A stretch of 64,000 nucleotides of DNA from Candidatus Scatomonas merdigallinarum (GCA_018716305.1 DVKB01000005.1:1-64000); one strand, 5' to 3'. Positions 1 through 9,750 are shown, counted from the stretch's first letter. The notes: generated by a model not told the origin, from the letters alone. Numbers and translations: made by a program.

Positions 1-63
1 CGAAGACAAATCTCTTCTGGATTGGCTTAATGGATTGATGCATTAATTATGGAAAGTTGTTCG

Positions 64-95
64 GGCGGATATTTCAGCAAAACTGTATATCCGCC
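64..95. other. 9-bp perfect inverted repeat/hairpin (GGCGGATAT...ATATCCGCC), possible terminator without a clear T-run
   Basis: Direct reading of nt 64-72 vs 87-95. Confidence 0.5.
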
Positions 96-111
96 AGGGC
101 AACTTGTCATA

Positions 112-275
112 AGAATTTGCTTGTCATAATACTGCATGGTGGTATCAATTTGAGGATGACCTAATATTTTTTTTGCCTGTTCAATGGGTGTTCCCTCTGT
201 TCTAAATTAACATTTTCGATATTCAGATTTACCAATTCCCCTACACGAATTCCGGTAGAATAAAGCAGATCAATC
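112..275 (-). pseudogene. Tyrosine recombinase/integrase remnant with internal deletion
   Basis: Minus-strand frames give LLYSTGIRVGELVNLNIENVNLEQRE and, in another frame, EGTPIEQAKKILGHPQIDTTMQYYDK. These are the first catalytic-Arg box and the C-terminal LGH...Y box; the region between them is missing. Confidence 0.85.
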
Positions 276-376
276 TAATGATATTCACAAGTTTTTCTTC
301 CATGCTGCCTGTACCCCTTTTTTACAAGAGTATAGCATAGAATGTTTACCTTGTCTGAAACTCTGCTTGTAAAGGG

Positions 377-838
377 TCAAAGCATTTTATTCTCTCTAAA
401 GCATTCATATATATAGGACGGATTTTCATAATACACACTGCTGTTATAGTCATCGATCTTATCGCTGATAAAGGAGTTATACACTTTTTGCAAAGCTTCT
501 ATCCTTCCTATATGATTTTCTTCTGACACTCTTTTAATCAGACGCTTGTACACTTTTCCGATATCCCAGTGAGAGGGAATCGCATACTGACAGTCGCCTA
601 CATTATCAAAATCCCCATTGCTTATATGCGCCTCTTCAATAAAATCGTCACTTACCCGGTCAATATTATCACTGTGATAGACATCCGCCAGCTCATAAAT
701 TTTTTCCAGCCGTTCCTGACCTAAAGCCTTTACAATATCTGATCGCTTATTTCTAGTTTTTCTTGCAATATAATCAATCAGACTGCATGTAAAAAACAGA
801 TCATTATCTTTGGCCGACTCTCTTCCTTCCGCTCCCAA
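377..838 (-). CDS. Conserved hypothetical protein, 153 aa, next to a DUF3990 remnant
   Basis: Intact ORF in the same orientation, immediately downstream of the DUF3990 remnant. Confidence 0.75.
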   Translation of the reverse strand: MGAEGRESAKDNDLFFTCSLIDYIARKTRNKRSDIVKALGQERLEKIYELADVYHSDNIDRVSDDFIEEAHISNGDFDNVGDCQYAIPSHWDIGKVYKRLIKRVSEENHIGRIEALQKVYNSFISDKIDDYNSSVYYENPSYIYECFRENKML

Positions 839-841
839 GCT

Positions 842-1103
842 TATTTCACCTCCTCATATCCTCGATAACGCAGACATTTCAATGCCGGATCTGTACAGAA
901 ATTAATCTGGTAAGTTGGATACTTAAATTTCGCCAGTACCCAAAACTGTTCTCTGGTAATGACCTCATCCATATAATCGGAAATATAGTTGTAAATCTGA
1001 TCATCTGCCATTGCTCCTATTACAATATCATAGTTGTGTGGCTTTCCGCTTCTGCAGTCAATGATAAAATCCAGCCATTCCTCCGTGGTAAACTGTCATC
1101 ATT
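842..1103 (-). pseudogene. DUF3990-domain protein remnant, internally deleted
   Basis: Start with RBS (GAGGAGAACGCAAAATGATGACAGTTTACCACGG, i.e. M-TVYHG) is followed out of frame by the C-terminal part TEEWLDFIIDCRSGKPHNYDIVIGAMADDQIYNYISDYMDEVITREQFWVLAKFKYPTYQINFCTDPALKCLRYRGYEEVK*. Confidence 0.7.
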
Positions 1104-1114
1104 TTGCGTTCTCC

Positions 1115-1790
1115 TCATCCGAAATACTTCTGCATCAAATTATTAAAAAGCTGCTGTGTCTTTTCAAGAGAGTTTTGTATGGCAGATACGAATTTATTAT
1201 TCTTTTTTAACATCTCACTCAATTCATCCAGATTCTTTTTGATTTCTTTCTCCGGCTGATAGATATCCGCCATAATTTCTTCCGTAGGCGGATATTCTAC
1301 CGGAACATATTCGATCTCCTTATATTTGTTGATGGAAAGATCGTATTCGTTCTCCACAATCTCTTTTTTATCTACCATGAAAGACTGTTCTGTTCGTTTG
1401 CGCTCTTTCTCCTGTTCCCGGCTTTTAAAGCGCTGAAGAATACCGGGAATATCATTGTCCTGCACCTCCGCCCGTTTGAAGAGTTCGGTTTTCTTTGTCT
1501 TACATATTTTCAGCAGGTCGGCAGAAACCGTGTCATAGTCTAAACTGCCTTTAAAAGGCGGATTAGCCAAAATCAGGGTATATTTTTCTCTGTCCGAATT
1601 CTGATCGGAAAAGCTGTCCCGGTATTCGATAAAAGGATTCTCCACCCCGTGGGTCATCATATTCATGGCGCCGATCCGCAGCATGGTGCGGTCCATATCA
1701 AATCCATGAAATATATCATTTTGAACACCCCCTGCGGGGACGGATGTCAAATACCTCTCCGTGCAATTAAGTCTCGCTGTCATTCTTTTC
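1115..1790 (-). pseudogene. hsdM: Type I restriction-modification methyltransferase subunit (HsdM) remnant
   Basis: FHGFDMDRTMLRIGAMNMM...LILANPPFKGSLDYDTVSADLLKICKTKKTEL (includes the NPPF motif), then a jump to KRAEVQDNDIPGILQRF; N-terminus and centre missing. Confidence 0.85.
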
Positions 1791-2284
1791 TTTTTGCTGG
1801 AGAAAAAAATCGCTTTTTGTGTTTGGAGCATACGGTAGTAATACTGGGAAGAAATATTTCGCTGTAAAGTACGGACCCCCAGGTTTGTTCAATTGCTTCT
1901 TTTTCGTACCAGGCACGGGCTTTTGGATCTTTAACCTGCAGCAATCCCTATAATGCGTCCAGGAAAGTAACTTATCAGATCTTCCACTCGGTGAGTGGAA
2001 AATCTCAGGATACGTCTTATAAAAAGAATAGAAACTATACAGGTTGGTCTTCGTATATCCTTTTCCATACTCCGCTGACAATTCTTTTGCCAGCTTCTTT
2101 ATGATTTCAGCACCGTATCTTGCTCTGTCTTCGCCCTGCATTTCTTCACTGGCAATCCGATATCCCAGGAGCCAATTTCTTCGAACAAGGGTTGTGTTTA
2201 CCGCCTGGTATGCGGCTTTTTGTGAGGACTCAATAATCCACACATATCTTTAAAAATATCATCTGTTTTTACATACCCTTCCAT
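1791..2284 (-). pseudogene. YhcG/DUF1016 family nuclease remnant with several frameshifts, fused to the hsdM remnant
   Basis: Pieces in different frames: MEGYVKTDDIFKDMC, IIESSQKAAYQAVNTTLVRRNWLLGYRIASEEMQGEDRARYGAEIIKKLAKELSAEYGKGYTKTNLYSFYSFYKTYPEIF, GLLQVKDPKARAWYEKEAIEQTWG and GVRTLQRNISSQYYYRMLQTQK; C-terminal domain absent. Confidence 0.85.
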
Positions 2285-2338
2285 AATGCTATTATTTCCG
2301 GCGTTAGGCCATTTATTCTCCAAAAGATCTGCCCCTCC

Positions 2339-2845
2339 CTATAACTCACACACCATGATATATTCCTGCTCATTCTCATCCACAGTCTGAAATCCTACCC
2401 GCTTGTACATTTTTACAGCATAGTTGGCTTTCTGCACCGCCAGAGACGCCCGCTTATATCCCTGCATTTTCAATAACTCCAACATTTGAACCATCATCTG
2501 GATGCCAATACCCTTCCCACGGTACTCCTTATACAAAGAAATCGCAAAGGATGGCGTGTCATCGTCTACATGACCGTAATCGTTCATGATTCTTGTCCAC
2601 ACAGCGCCCACCACGCTTCCATCGCAGTCAGCCACCAGACAATGATCCCCTTTCCGGGAACCGAAATCGTCTATGTATACTCGCAGCTCCGGCTGGTCAA
2701 GGATACTTCTGAGCGGCGGAGTTACACCCTCCGGAATAAAGATTGCCTCATACAGAAAATCTTTTAGCAATACAAACTCGTCCTTGCGGATTTCTCGAAT
2801 TACATATGCTCTGTCATTATCAGTTACCATGATTGCCCTCTCCAT
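2339..2845 (-). CDS. GNAT family N-acetyltransferase
   Basis: 168-aa ORF; SLYKEYRGKGIGIQMMVQMLELLKMQGYKRASLAVQKANYAVKMYKRVGF is a typical acetyl-CoA binding/GNAT C-terminus. Confidence 0.9.
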   Translation of the reverse strand: MERAIMVTDNDRAYVIREIRKDEFVLLKDFLYEAIFIPEGVTPPLRSILDQPELRVYIDDFGSRKGDHCLVADCDGSVVGAVWTRIMNDYGHVDDDTPSFAISLYKEYRGKGIGIQMMVQMLELLKMQGYKRASLAVQKANYAVKMYKRVGFQTVDENEQEYIMVCEL

Positions 2846-2846
2846 A

Positions 2847-3449
2847 TCAGTTCTTCAGTATCTTTGCTATGACCTCCGGCGCACATTTGTTTATCTCATG
2901 TCCTGCACCAGGAATTATGTGCAATTCTGCCTGCGGAAGCAGCCTGCCAAGCTGTTTCGAAGCTTTCAGATTTGCGTTATCTTTCTCTCCGCACAGAATC
3001 TTCACAGGACATTTTACTTCTTTCAGGCCGGAAGTAAAATCCAGAGAGCGCATGGAATGAGACAACCGGATCATACTCTCTTTTGAAACACCCATATCTA
3101 AAAAAGCTTTCTTTGGCATACAGCGAAATATCAGATTTTGAATGTCAATGAGCAGAGTCGGAACCTTTATCTGTACGCCGATCAGAATCAGCGAATCCAC
3201 CTTTTCTTTGTGTCGTATTGTATAGTCCAGTGCCAGAATCGCTCCCAGGGAAAGACCACAGAGCCGAAGAGGCTCCTTCGTGTCCGCATATCGTTTTTCC
3301 AGTCCCATTATAATAGCAGAATATGTTCCTTCTTCCTTTGTAAGCGCAAGAAGCTCCGGACAATCGACTTCCGGTAAGGCTGCACAATTGATTACCGCGT
3401 CCCAATCATGAGCGTTTTGTCCTAATCCATGCAAAAACACAGTTTTCAT
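2847..3449 (-). CDS. Alpha/beta hydrolase
   Basis: 200-aa ORF with FLHGLGQ oxyanion region, GLSLG nucleophile elbow, GEKD and GAGHEIN. Confidence 0.85.
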   Translation of the reverse strand: MKTVFLHGLGQNAHDWDAVINCAALPEVDCPELLALTKEEGTYSAIIMGLEKRYADTKEPLRLCGLSLGAILALDYTIRHKEKVDSLILIGVQIKVPTLLIDIQNLIFRCMPKKAFLDMGVSKESMIRLSHSMRSLDFTSGLKEVKCPVKILCGEKDNANLKASKQLGRLLPQAELHIIPGAGHEINKCAPEVIAKILKN

Positions 3450-3462
3450 ATCTCAATTACTC

Positions 3463-4094
3463 CTATATTTTCCTGACAGGATGTCGGATCACAGTTTTCA
3501 GCTTTTCAGGAGCGACCCTCCTTGCATCGCTGAGATAGATTTCATGATGCAGGCGCTTGTCCGTAATATCCAGAGCATACCCCTGGCTCTCCATATACTC
3601 GTGCATAAGTGCGACAGTAGCTGGCTCATCATCATAGGGTCCGATGTGCATACACTGAACGCATTCGCCCTCGTCATAGGTAAAAAACTCAGCCTTGGAG
3701 AAATCGGTTTTCTTTTTCTTTGTGGCTTCCGCGACCGCCCATTCAAAATCTTTCTTTGTAACGAAATCAGGAAGTCGAATGACGGAGATCCATTTGAAAT
3801 TTTCCTTATGGGCGTAATCAATGCCGTCCGCGCCATCCTGCCACCAAAAGCCCTCCAGCGGCGGCCAACATAATCGTAATACTCATCAATCTGATGATCA
3901 CCCTTTTTACTCATCTTGATGGTGAAAGCAATGCCATAAAGCAGTCCGATAGACTGCTTGTATTCTCCATCTTCTGTATTCGGATCGCCCTGTCCGCGAA
4001 CCGCTATATAATTCATGCTCGGCACGGTAACGATGCCAGGTTTATTCTTTGGCATATAGAACTCTTTGTATTCCTTTTTAAAGTCGAAAGCCAT
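3463..4094 (-). pseudogene. GyrI-like small-molecule-binding domain protein, single frameshift
   Basis: N-terminus in one frame (MAFDFKKEYKEFYMPKNKPGIVTVPSMNYIAVRGQGDPN...YYDYV) continues in another frame (PPLEGFWWQDGADGIDYAHKENFKWISVIRLPDF...MHIGPYDDEPATV...IRHPVRKI*). Confidence 0.85.
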
Positions 4095-4097
4095 CTC

Positions 4098-4310
4098 CTA
4101 TTCCTCCCGCTTTACATAAGTCAATTCCACATCATACCCAAGTGCTTCCATCATCGCGAGAAATGTCTTATTGACCACATTTTCGTTCTTCCTTATCAAC
4201 CTGTTCACATAAGAAGGTGTGATGCTGATTTCTTTCGCAAGCTCCGCCTGTGTCGTTTTCTTCTCTATGCACTTAACCTTTACATCTACTTCTATATTGT
4301 TTTTGAGCAT
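4098..4310 (-). CDS. Helix-turn-helix transcriptional regulator (XRE-like)
   Basis: 70-aa ORF; TTQAELAKEISITPSYVNRLIRKNENVVNKTFLAMMEALGYDVEL. Confidence 0.85.
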   Translation of the reverse strand: MLKNNIEVDVKVKCIEKKTTQAELAKEISITPSYVNRLIRKNENVVNKTFLAMMEALGYDVELTYVKREE

Positions 4311-4560
4311 TCCGTTACCTCAACTCCTCGTGAAATGCAGCTTGTAGCATTTGTACAAGTTATTGTAGCGCATATCGGTACTGATTTCTAGACCTGTCGC
4401 AACAAAGTTTTTCTCTTTTTGACGAATATAACTTTTGACAATTCTATTATCCTTGCACCCGATTCACTGCGCAGCCTGTTCTGAAACACCCAAAGCGAAT
4501 GATTATTACAATCCGAAAAATTTTCCGATTAAGGTCCCGTCTTTTCCCGCAGAACATACA

Positions 4561-4602
4561 GCAGCGGACCGGCGTCCTGTTTCCCTGACACCGGCCCGCT
4601 GC
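4561..4602 (-). terminator. Hairpin downstream of ptsI
   Basis: GCAGCGG/CCGCTGC, CCGG/CCGG and GTC/GAC pairings; no strong T-run. Confidence 0.5.
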
Positions 4603-4625
4603 CGCGTTCCCTCTGTTCCCTGTAT

Positions 4626-6254
4626 TTACTTTTCTGTTCCCAGATCTGTCTCCCGGATGATTTTCCGGATCGGCAGCACTGCCGCCGGAGTCACTGACAG
4701 TTCATCGATTCCCATCCGCAGGAAGGTTTCCGTAAGGCTCTGATCCGCCCCCAGTTCTCCGCAGATACCTACCCAGCAGCCTCCCTGGTGGCCGTTCTCA
4801 ATGACCGTGCGGATCATCCGCAGCACCGCCGGATGATGGGCATCGTAAATGTTGTCCAGCCTGGCGTTCTGACGGTCAATGGCTAAGGTATACTGGGTCA
4901 GGTCGTTGGTGCCGATGCTGAAGAAATCTACCTCCTGCGCCAGCAGATCGCTGATGATCACAGCGGCGGGAGTTTCAATCATAATCCCCTGCTCCACCTG
5001 CCCGAAGGGGATGCCCTGAGCTTTCAGCTCCTCCTCCACCCGGGCCGCCATGGCTTTGGCTTCTCTGACTTCCTTTACGGAAATAATCATAGGATACATA
5101 ACGGCGATGTTTCCATAGGCGCTGGCCCGGTAGATGGCTCTCAGCTGGGTGCGGAAGATTTCCTTCCGATCCAGGCAGATGCGGATGGCCCGGTAGCCCA
5201 TGGCCGGATTGTCTTCCCGGTCCAGATGGAAATAGTCCACCTGCTTGTCCGCGCCGATATCCAGGGTGCGGATAATTACTTTCTTTCCGGCCATTGTCTC
5301 CGCCACAGCCTTGTACGCCTGGAATTGCTCTTCTTCCGTGGGATAATCGCTTTTTTCCAGATACAGAAATTCACTGCGGAAGAGGCCGATGCCGTCGGCG
5401 TCGTTGGCCAGCACTTTAGCCGTATCTCCCACGCTGCCGATATTCGCATAGAGCCGGATATGCTTCCCGTCCAGGGTCACATCCTCCTTATTCTTCAGGG
5501 TCTGCAGAAGTTCTCTCTGCCGTTCCTCTTCCTGTTTCTTTTCTTCATACTGCTTCAGTACCTGGGGCTCCGGATCCGCGATCAGTGTTCCCGTCTCCCC
5601 GTCCACAATGCCCATCCGGCCGTCCAGTTCTTCTCCCACCGGAACTCCCATCAGGGCCGGGATATTCATGGTTCTGGCCAGAATCGCCGTGTGGGAATTG
5701 GCGGATCCCAGCTCCGTGACAAAGGCCAGCAGTTTGGACTTGTCCATCTGAACAGTCTCGCTGGGAGCCAGATCTCTGGCAATGAGAATCACCGGCTCTT
5801 CTCCCAGATCGCCGGCATCGTGCCGGCCGCAGAGGATATTCACCACCCGCTCCGCCACATCCTTAATATCCGCGGCCCGGGCCTGCATATATTCATCTTC
5901 CATCTCCGCGAACATCTTGGAAAAATTGTCCCCGGTGACGGCCACGGCATACTCCGCGTTAATCTTCTGAGACTGGATCATGTTGCGGATGGAATCGTTC
6001 AGATCATCATCCTCCAGCATCATGGCATGAACGTCAAAGATGGCCGCTCCCGTCTCCCCTACTTCTTTTAAGGCCTTTTCGTAAAGGCCGTGAAGCTGAC
6101 ACACGGCCTTTTCCCTGGCCTCCTCATACCTGGCCAGCTCGGCCTCCGGGTCTGAGACCGTCCTGCGCTGTACCATCTGTTCGCCCTTGGAATAGAATCT
6201 CATCTTTCCAATCGCGATCCGCTTTAAAATTGATTTTCCTGTGTAGGTTTCCAT
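4626..6254 (-). CDS. ptsI: Phosphoenolpyruvate-protein phosphotransferase (PTS enzyme I)
   Basis: 542 aa; GSANSHTAILARTMNIPALMG active-site His region, GIGLFRSEFLYL, FFSIGTNDLTQYTLAIDR, WVGICGELGAD. Confidence 0.97.
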   Translation of the reverse strand: METYTGKSILKRIAIGKMRFYSKGEQMVQRRTVSDPEAELARYEEAREKAVCQLHGLYEKALKEVGETGAAIFDVHAMMLEDDDLNDSIRNMIQSQKINAEYAVAVTGDNFSKMFAEMEDEYMQARAADIKDVAERVVNILCGRHDAGDLGEEPVILIARDLAPSETVQMDKSKLLAFVTELGSANSHTAILARTMNIPALMGVPVGEELDGRMGIVDGETGTLIADPEPQVLKQYEEKKQEEERQRELLQTLKNKEDVTLDGKHIRLYANIGSVGDTAKVLANDADGIGLFRSEFLYLEKSDYPTEEEQFQAYKAVAETMAGKKVIIRTLDIGADKQVDYFHLDREDNPAMGYRAIRICLDRKEIFRTQLRAIYRASAYGNIAVMYPMIISVKEVREAKAMAARVEEELKAQGIPFGQVEQGIMIETPAAVIISDLLAQEVDFFSIGTNDLTQYTLAIDRQNARLDNIYDAHHPAVLRMIRTVIENGHQGGCWVGICGELGADQSLTETFLRMGIDELSVTPAAVLPIRKIIRETDLGTEK

Positions 6255-6275
6255 GGCCTGTGCCTCCCTGCCGGA

Positions 6276-6533
6276 TCAGAAATTTGCTTTAAAAAATTCT
6301 TCCAGAGCCGCGGCGGCTTCCGCCTCATCGGGCCCTTCCGCCGTAACGGTTACTTCCATTCCCTTCTTAATTCCCATACCCATGACAGCCAGCAGCTTTC
6401 CGGCATCCGCCTGTTTGCCGTTGCCCTGAATGGTAATTTTGGACTGGAATTTCTTTACTTCCTTTACCATAACCCCGGCCGGTCTCGCGTGGATCCCCAG
6501 TTCATCCTGAATGGTGTAGTTAAATGTCTTCAT
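6276..6533 (-). CDS. ptsH: Phosphocarrier protein HPr
   Basis: 85 aa; ELGIHARPAGVMV (phospho-His) and KQADAGKLLAVMGMGIKKG (regulatory Ser region is variant). Confidence 0.95.
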   Translation of the reverse strand: MKTFNYTIQDELGIHARPAGVMVKEVKKFQSKITIQGNGKQADAGKLLAVMGMGIKKGMEVTVTAEGPDEAEAAAALEEFFKANF

Positions 6534-6582
6534 ATTCCTTTTCTCCTTTCATTTTTACAATCTGCCTCTTGGGCAGAAAAAT

Positions 6583-8235
6583 TTACTTTTCGCGGTACAG
6601 CACCATGCACTCGTAAGGCCTCAGGGCTGCTGTTTCCCCGTCAATCTTCTGTTCCTGATAATTTCCCAGAAGGCAGCGGAAGCTTTCCAGATTTTCCCCG
6701 CAGCTCCAGGAAATTTCCTTTCCGTAAAAATTACAGATCACCAGGAGTTCCTCTCCTTCCAGGAGCCGCTTATACACCAGAACAGAAGGGTTTCTCACAT
6801 CCAGCGGTTCAAACTCTCCCCGGGCGATCACATCGTACTCTTTCCGCAGCCGCACCAGCTTCCGGTAATAATTCAGAATGGAATCCGGATCTTCCTGCTC
6901 CGCCTGGGCGTTGATATATCTGTAATTGTCTGTCACCTGGATCCAGGGCTCGCCGGCGGTGAATCCTGCATGGGGGCCCGCCGTCCACTGCATGGGGGTA
7001 CGGCTGTTGTCCCGGGAGTGAATGGCCAGAATCTGATAGGCATTTTCCCGGGAAAGCCCCTTCTCCTGCAGAATCCGGAAATGGTTCAGGCTTTCCACGT
7101 CCCGGTACTGGCGGATATCCGTAAATCCGGGATTTGTCATGCCCAGTTCCTCCCCCTGGTAGATATAGGGAGTTCCCCGCATACAGTGTATCACGGTTCC
7201 CAGCATTTTGGCAGATTCCTTCCAGTACTTTTCTGTATTGCCGAAGCGGGACACCACCCGGGGCTGATCGTGGTTGCACCAGAATACCGCGTTCCAGGCC
7301 CTGTGCCGCGCCATCTTGGTCTGCCACTCATAGAGAATGTCCTTCAGCTTCTGGAAATCAAAGGGCACCATCACCCACTTTTCATTGCCCATAAAATCCA
7401 CCTTCAGGTGATGGAAGCTGAACACCATGGACAGTTCCCCGGTGTCCTCTCCGGCATACTGATAGCAGTTCTCCAGGGTGGTGCTGGACATTTCCCCTAC
7501 CGTTACAATCTCCGCGTCGGTGCCGAAGGTGGTCTCGTTGAGTTCCCGCAGATACCGGTGGATATTGGGGCCGTCCGTATAAAATCTTCTGCCGTCCCCC
7601 TGAAGGTCATCCTCAAAGGAACCCTTGCTGATAAGGTTTACCACATCAAAGCGGAAGCCTTTGACCCCTTTTTTCATCCAGAAGCGGACGATCTTCTGGA
7701 TCTCCCGGCGAACCTGGGGATTATCCCAGTTCAGGTCCGGCTGGGACACGTCGAAGAGATGAAGATAATACTCATCGAACTGTTCCACATATTCCCAGGC
7801 GCTGCCCCCGAATTTGCTCTCCCAGTTCGTGGGGGGCACTCCGGGAGCCTTCCCCTTCCGGAAAATATAGAAATTTTTGTAGGTTTCATCCCCTGCCAGG
7901 GCTTTCTGAAACCACTGGTGCCGGCTGGAGGTGTGATTGAACACCATATCCAGCATCAGCCGGATGCCCCTGGCGGCTGCCTGGCGGGACAGCTCCTCAA
8001 AATCTTCCATGGTGCCGTACCGGGGATCGATCCGGTAATAGTCCTCCACATCGTATCCGTTATCCTTCTGCGGAGATACAAAGAAGGGCGTCATCCAGAT
8101 ATAATCCACTCCCAGATCCCGGATATAATCCAGCTTCTCTGTAATTCCTCTCAGATCACCCAGTCCGTCTCCGCTGCTGTCATAAAAGGATTTGGGATAA
8201 ATCTGATATACGGTGCTTTTTCTGAAGTCTGTCAC
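6583..8235 (-). CDS. treC: GH13 alpha-glucosidase, probably trehalose-6-phosphate hydrolase
   Basis: 550 aa; VYQIYPKSFYDSSGDGLGDLRGITEKLDYI, DMVFNHTSSRHQWF, GFRFDVVNLISK; adjacent to a tre-type PTS permease. Confidence 0.85.
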   Translation of the reverse strand: MTDFRKSTVYQIYPKSFYDSSGDGLGDLRGITEKLDYIRDLGVDYIWMTPFFVSPQKDNGYDVEDYYRIDPRYGTMEDFEELSRQAAARGIRLMLDMVFNHTSSRHQWFQKALAGDETYKNFYIFRKGKAPGVPPTNWESKFGGSAWEYVEQFDEYYLHLFDVSQPDLNWDNPQVRREIQKIVRFWMKKGVKGFRFDVVNLISKGSFEDDLQGDGRRFYTDGPNIHRYLRELNETTFGTDAEIVTVGEMSSTTLENCYQYAGEDTGELSMVFSFHHLKVDFMGNEKWVMVPFDFQKLKDILYEWQTKMARHRAWNAVFWCNHDQPRVVSRFGNTEKYWKESAKMLGTVIHCMRGTPYIYQGEELGMTNPGFTDIRQYRDVESLNHFRILQEKGLSRENAYQILAIHSRDNSRTPMQWTAGPHAGFTAGEPWIQVTDNYRYINAQAEQEDPDSILNYYRKLVRLRKEYDVIARGEFEPLDVRNPSVLVYKRLLEGEELLVICNFYGKEISWSCGENLESFRCLLGNYQEQKIDGETAALRPYECMVLYREK

Positions 8236-8273
8236 TGACTCCTCCTTTCCCCAGGCTCCGGCCTGGCTGGATT

Positions 8274-9615
8274 TTACTCAAAGATCACGATCGCGGTCTC
8301 CGCGGAACGGCAGTCCATTCCCGTGAGATAGCGGATATTTTTAGCCTCTCCTTCCTCTGTCACTACAAGCACAGTAGTCGCCGGATGGCCGGCCTCTCTC
8401 TTCCCGGGAAAGTTTTTTCATTCCCACCAGGAAGGTCAGTACAAAGGGGATAACAATGGCTACCGCCATAGCCAGAAGAAAATATCCGTAATAATCAGAC
8501 ACAATAGAGAGGATACCCGGCAGTCCTCCCACGCCGATGCTCAGAGCCTGTACGCCGAATCCCACGGAAATCATGGCGGCGATGGCGGATCCGATCATGC
8601 CGCAGATCAGCGGAAATCCATACTTCAGGTTCACGCCGAACAGGGCAGGCTCTGTGACTCCAAGATAGCAGGAAATACAGGCAGGCACATTGACCTGCTG
8701 GGCTCTCTCATTCTTCTTCTGCAGCAGGGACATGGCCAGTACCGCGGAACCCTGAGCGATATTGGACAGGGCGATCATGGGCCAGAGAATGGTAGTCTTG
8801 GTTCCCACGCTGAGGAGCTGGCTGTCGATGGCATTGGTCATATGATGAAGTCCTGTCATAACAATAGGCGCGTACAGCAGACCGAAGACTCCCGCGAAGA
8901 GCCAGCCAAAGGAGGACAGCAGGCCGCCTCTGACCACTTCGGCGATAGCGTTGCCGATAGCCCAGCCGATGGGACCCACAATCGTATGAGCGAGTATTAC
9001 TGCCGGCAGCAGCGCGCAGACAGGAACCACAATCATACTGATTACTTCCGGACAGTGCTTTTTAAAGAATTTTTCCAGGAACACCAGAATAAATCCGGCC
9101 ATCATGGCGGCGATTACCTGTCCCTGGTAGCCGATCATCTCCACCTTGAAAAATCCGAAATCCCACACCGGGATCTCTGTGGCTGTAGCTACGCTGAAGC
9201 CGTTCAGCAGCTGGGGAGACACCAGGGTCAGGCCCAGAATAATTCCCAGAATCTGGGTAGTTCCCATCTTTTTGGTAATGGACCAGCAGATACCCACCGG
9301 CAGCATATGGAAGACCGCCTCTCCGATGAGCCAGAGGAAACTGTACATGCCGGCCCAGAACTGGGAAACATCCGCCAGGGTCAGAGTTCCGTTTTCAAAA
9401 AAGCGGATCTCGCCGATCACGTTCCGGAAGCCCAGAATCAAACCGCCGCAGATCAGAGCAGGAATCAGAGGGGCGAAAATCTCTCCCAGGGCTCCCATAA
9501 TTTTCTGCAGGGGCTTCTGATTGGTTTTTGCCGCGGCTTTCACCGCTTCCTTGCTGACTCCCTCGATGCCCGAGTAAGCCGTAAACTCATTGTAAAACAC
9601 ACCTACATCAGCGAT
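8274..9615 (-). pseudogene. treP: PTS trehalose transporter: EIIC domain with EIIB missing and only a C-terminal scrap of EIIA
   Basis: EIIC runs from DVGVFYNEFTAYSGIEGVSKEAVKAAAKTNQKPLQKIMGALGEIFAPLIPALICGGLILG to LVGMKKLSREER. No EIIB Cys motif lies upstream. The out-of-frame tail REAGHPATTVLVVTEEGEAKNIRYLTGMDCRSAETAIVIFE* resembles the C-terminus of a glucose-family EIIA. Confidence 0.8.
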
Positions 9616-9750
9616 GGAGTTATGTTTGAGTTTACCCAGTCCAGACACCGGCCGGATTACTTCCGCTTTTATGACAACGCCGTGCGGCGGCCCAGGGGAA
9701 GCCTTCCTCAGCCGGACACAAAACCGGAAGGAGCCGAATATACTAAGTAA
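9610..9750 (+). pseudogene. C-terminal remnant of a GntR/UTRA-family regulator (TreR-like)
   Basis: Plus-strand frame VMFEFTQSRHRPDYFRFYDNAVRRPRG...*; the SRHRPDxFRF motif is typical of UTRA-domain C-termini; divergent from treP. Confidence 0.65.

Noticed and set aside
1-46. C-terminal end of a plus-strand gene (EDKSLLDWLNGLMH*)
   Set aside because: Only ~15 codons visible at the window edge; family not identifiable.
8842-9750. 302-aa plus-strand ORF as a full gene
   Set aside because: Most of it is antisense to treP EIIC; only its last ~45 codons look like genuine (regulator remnant) coding sequence.
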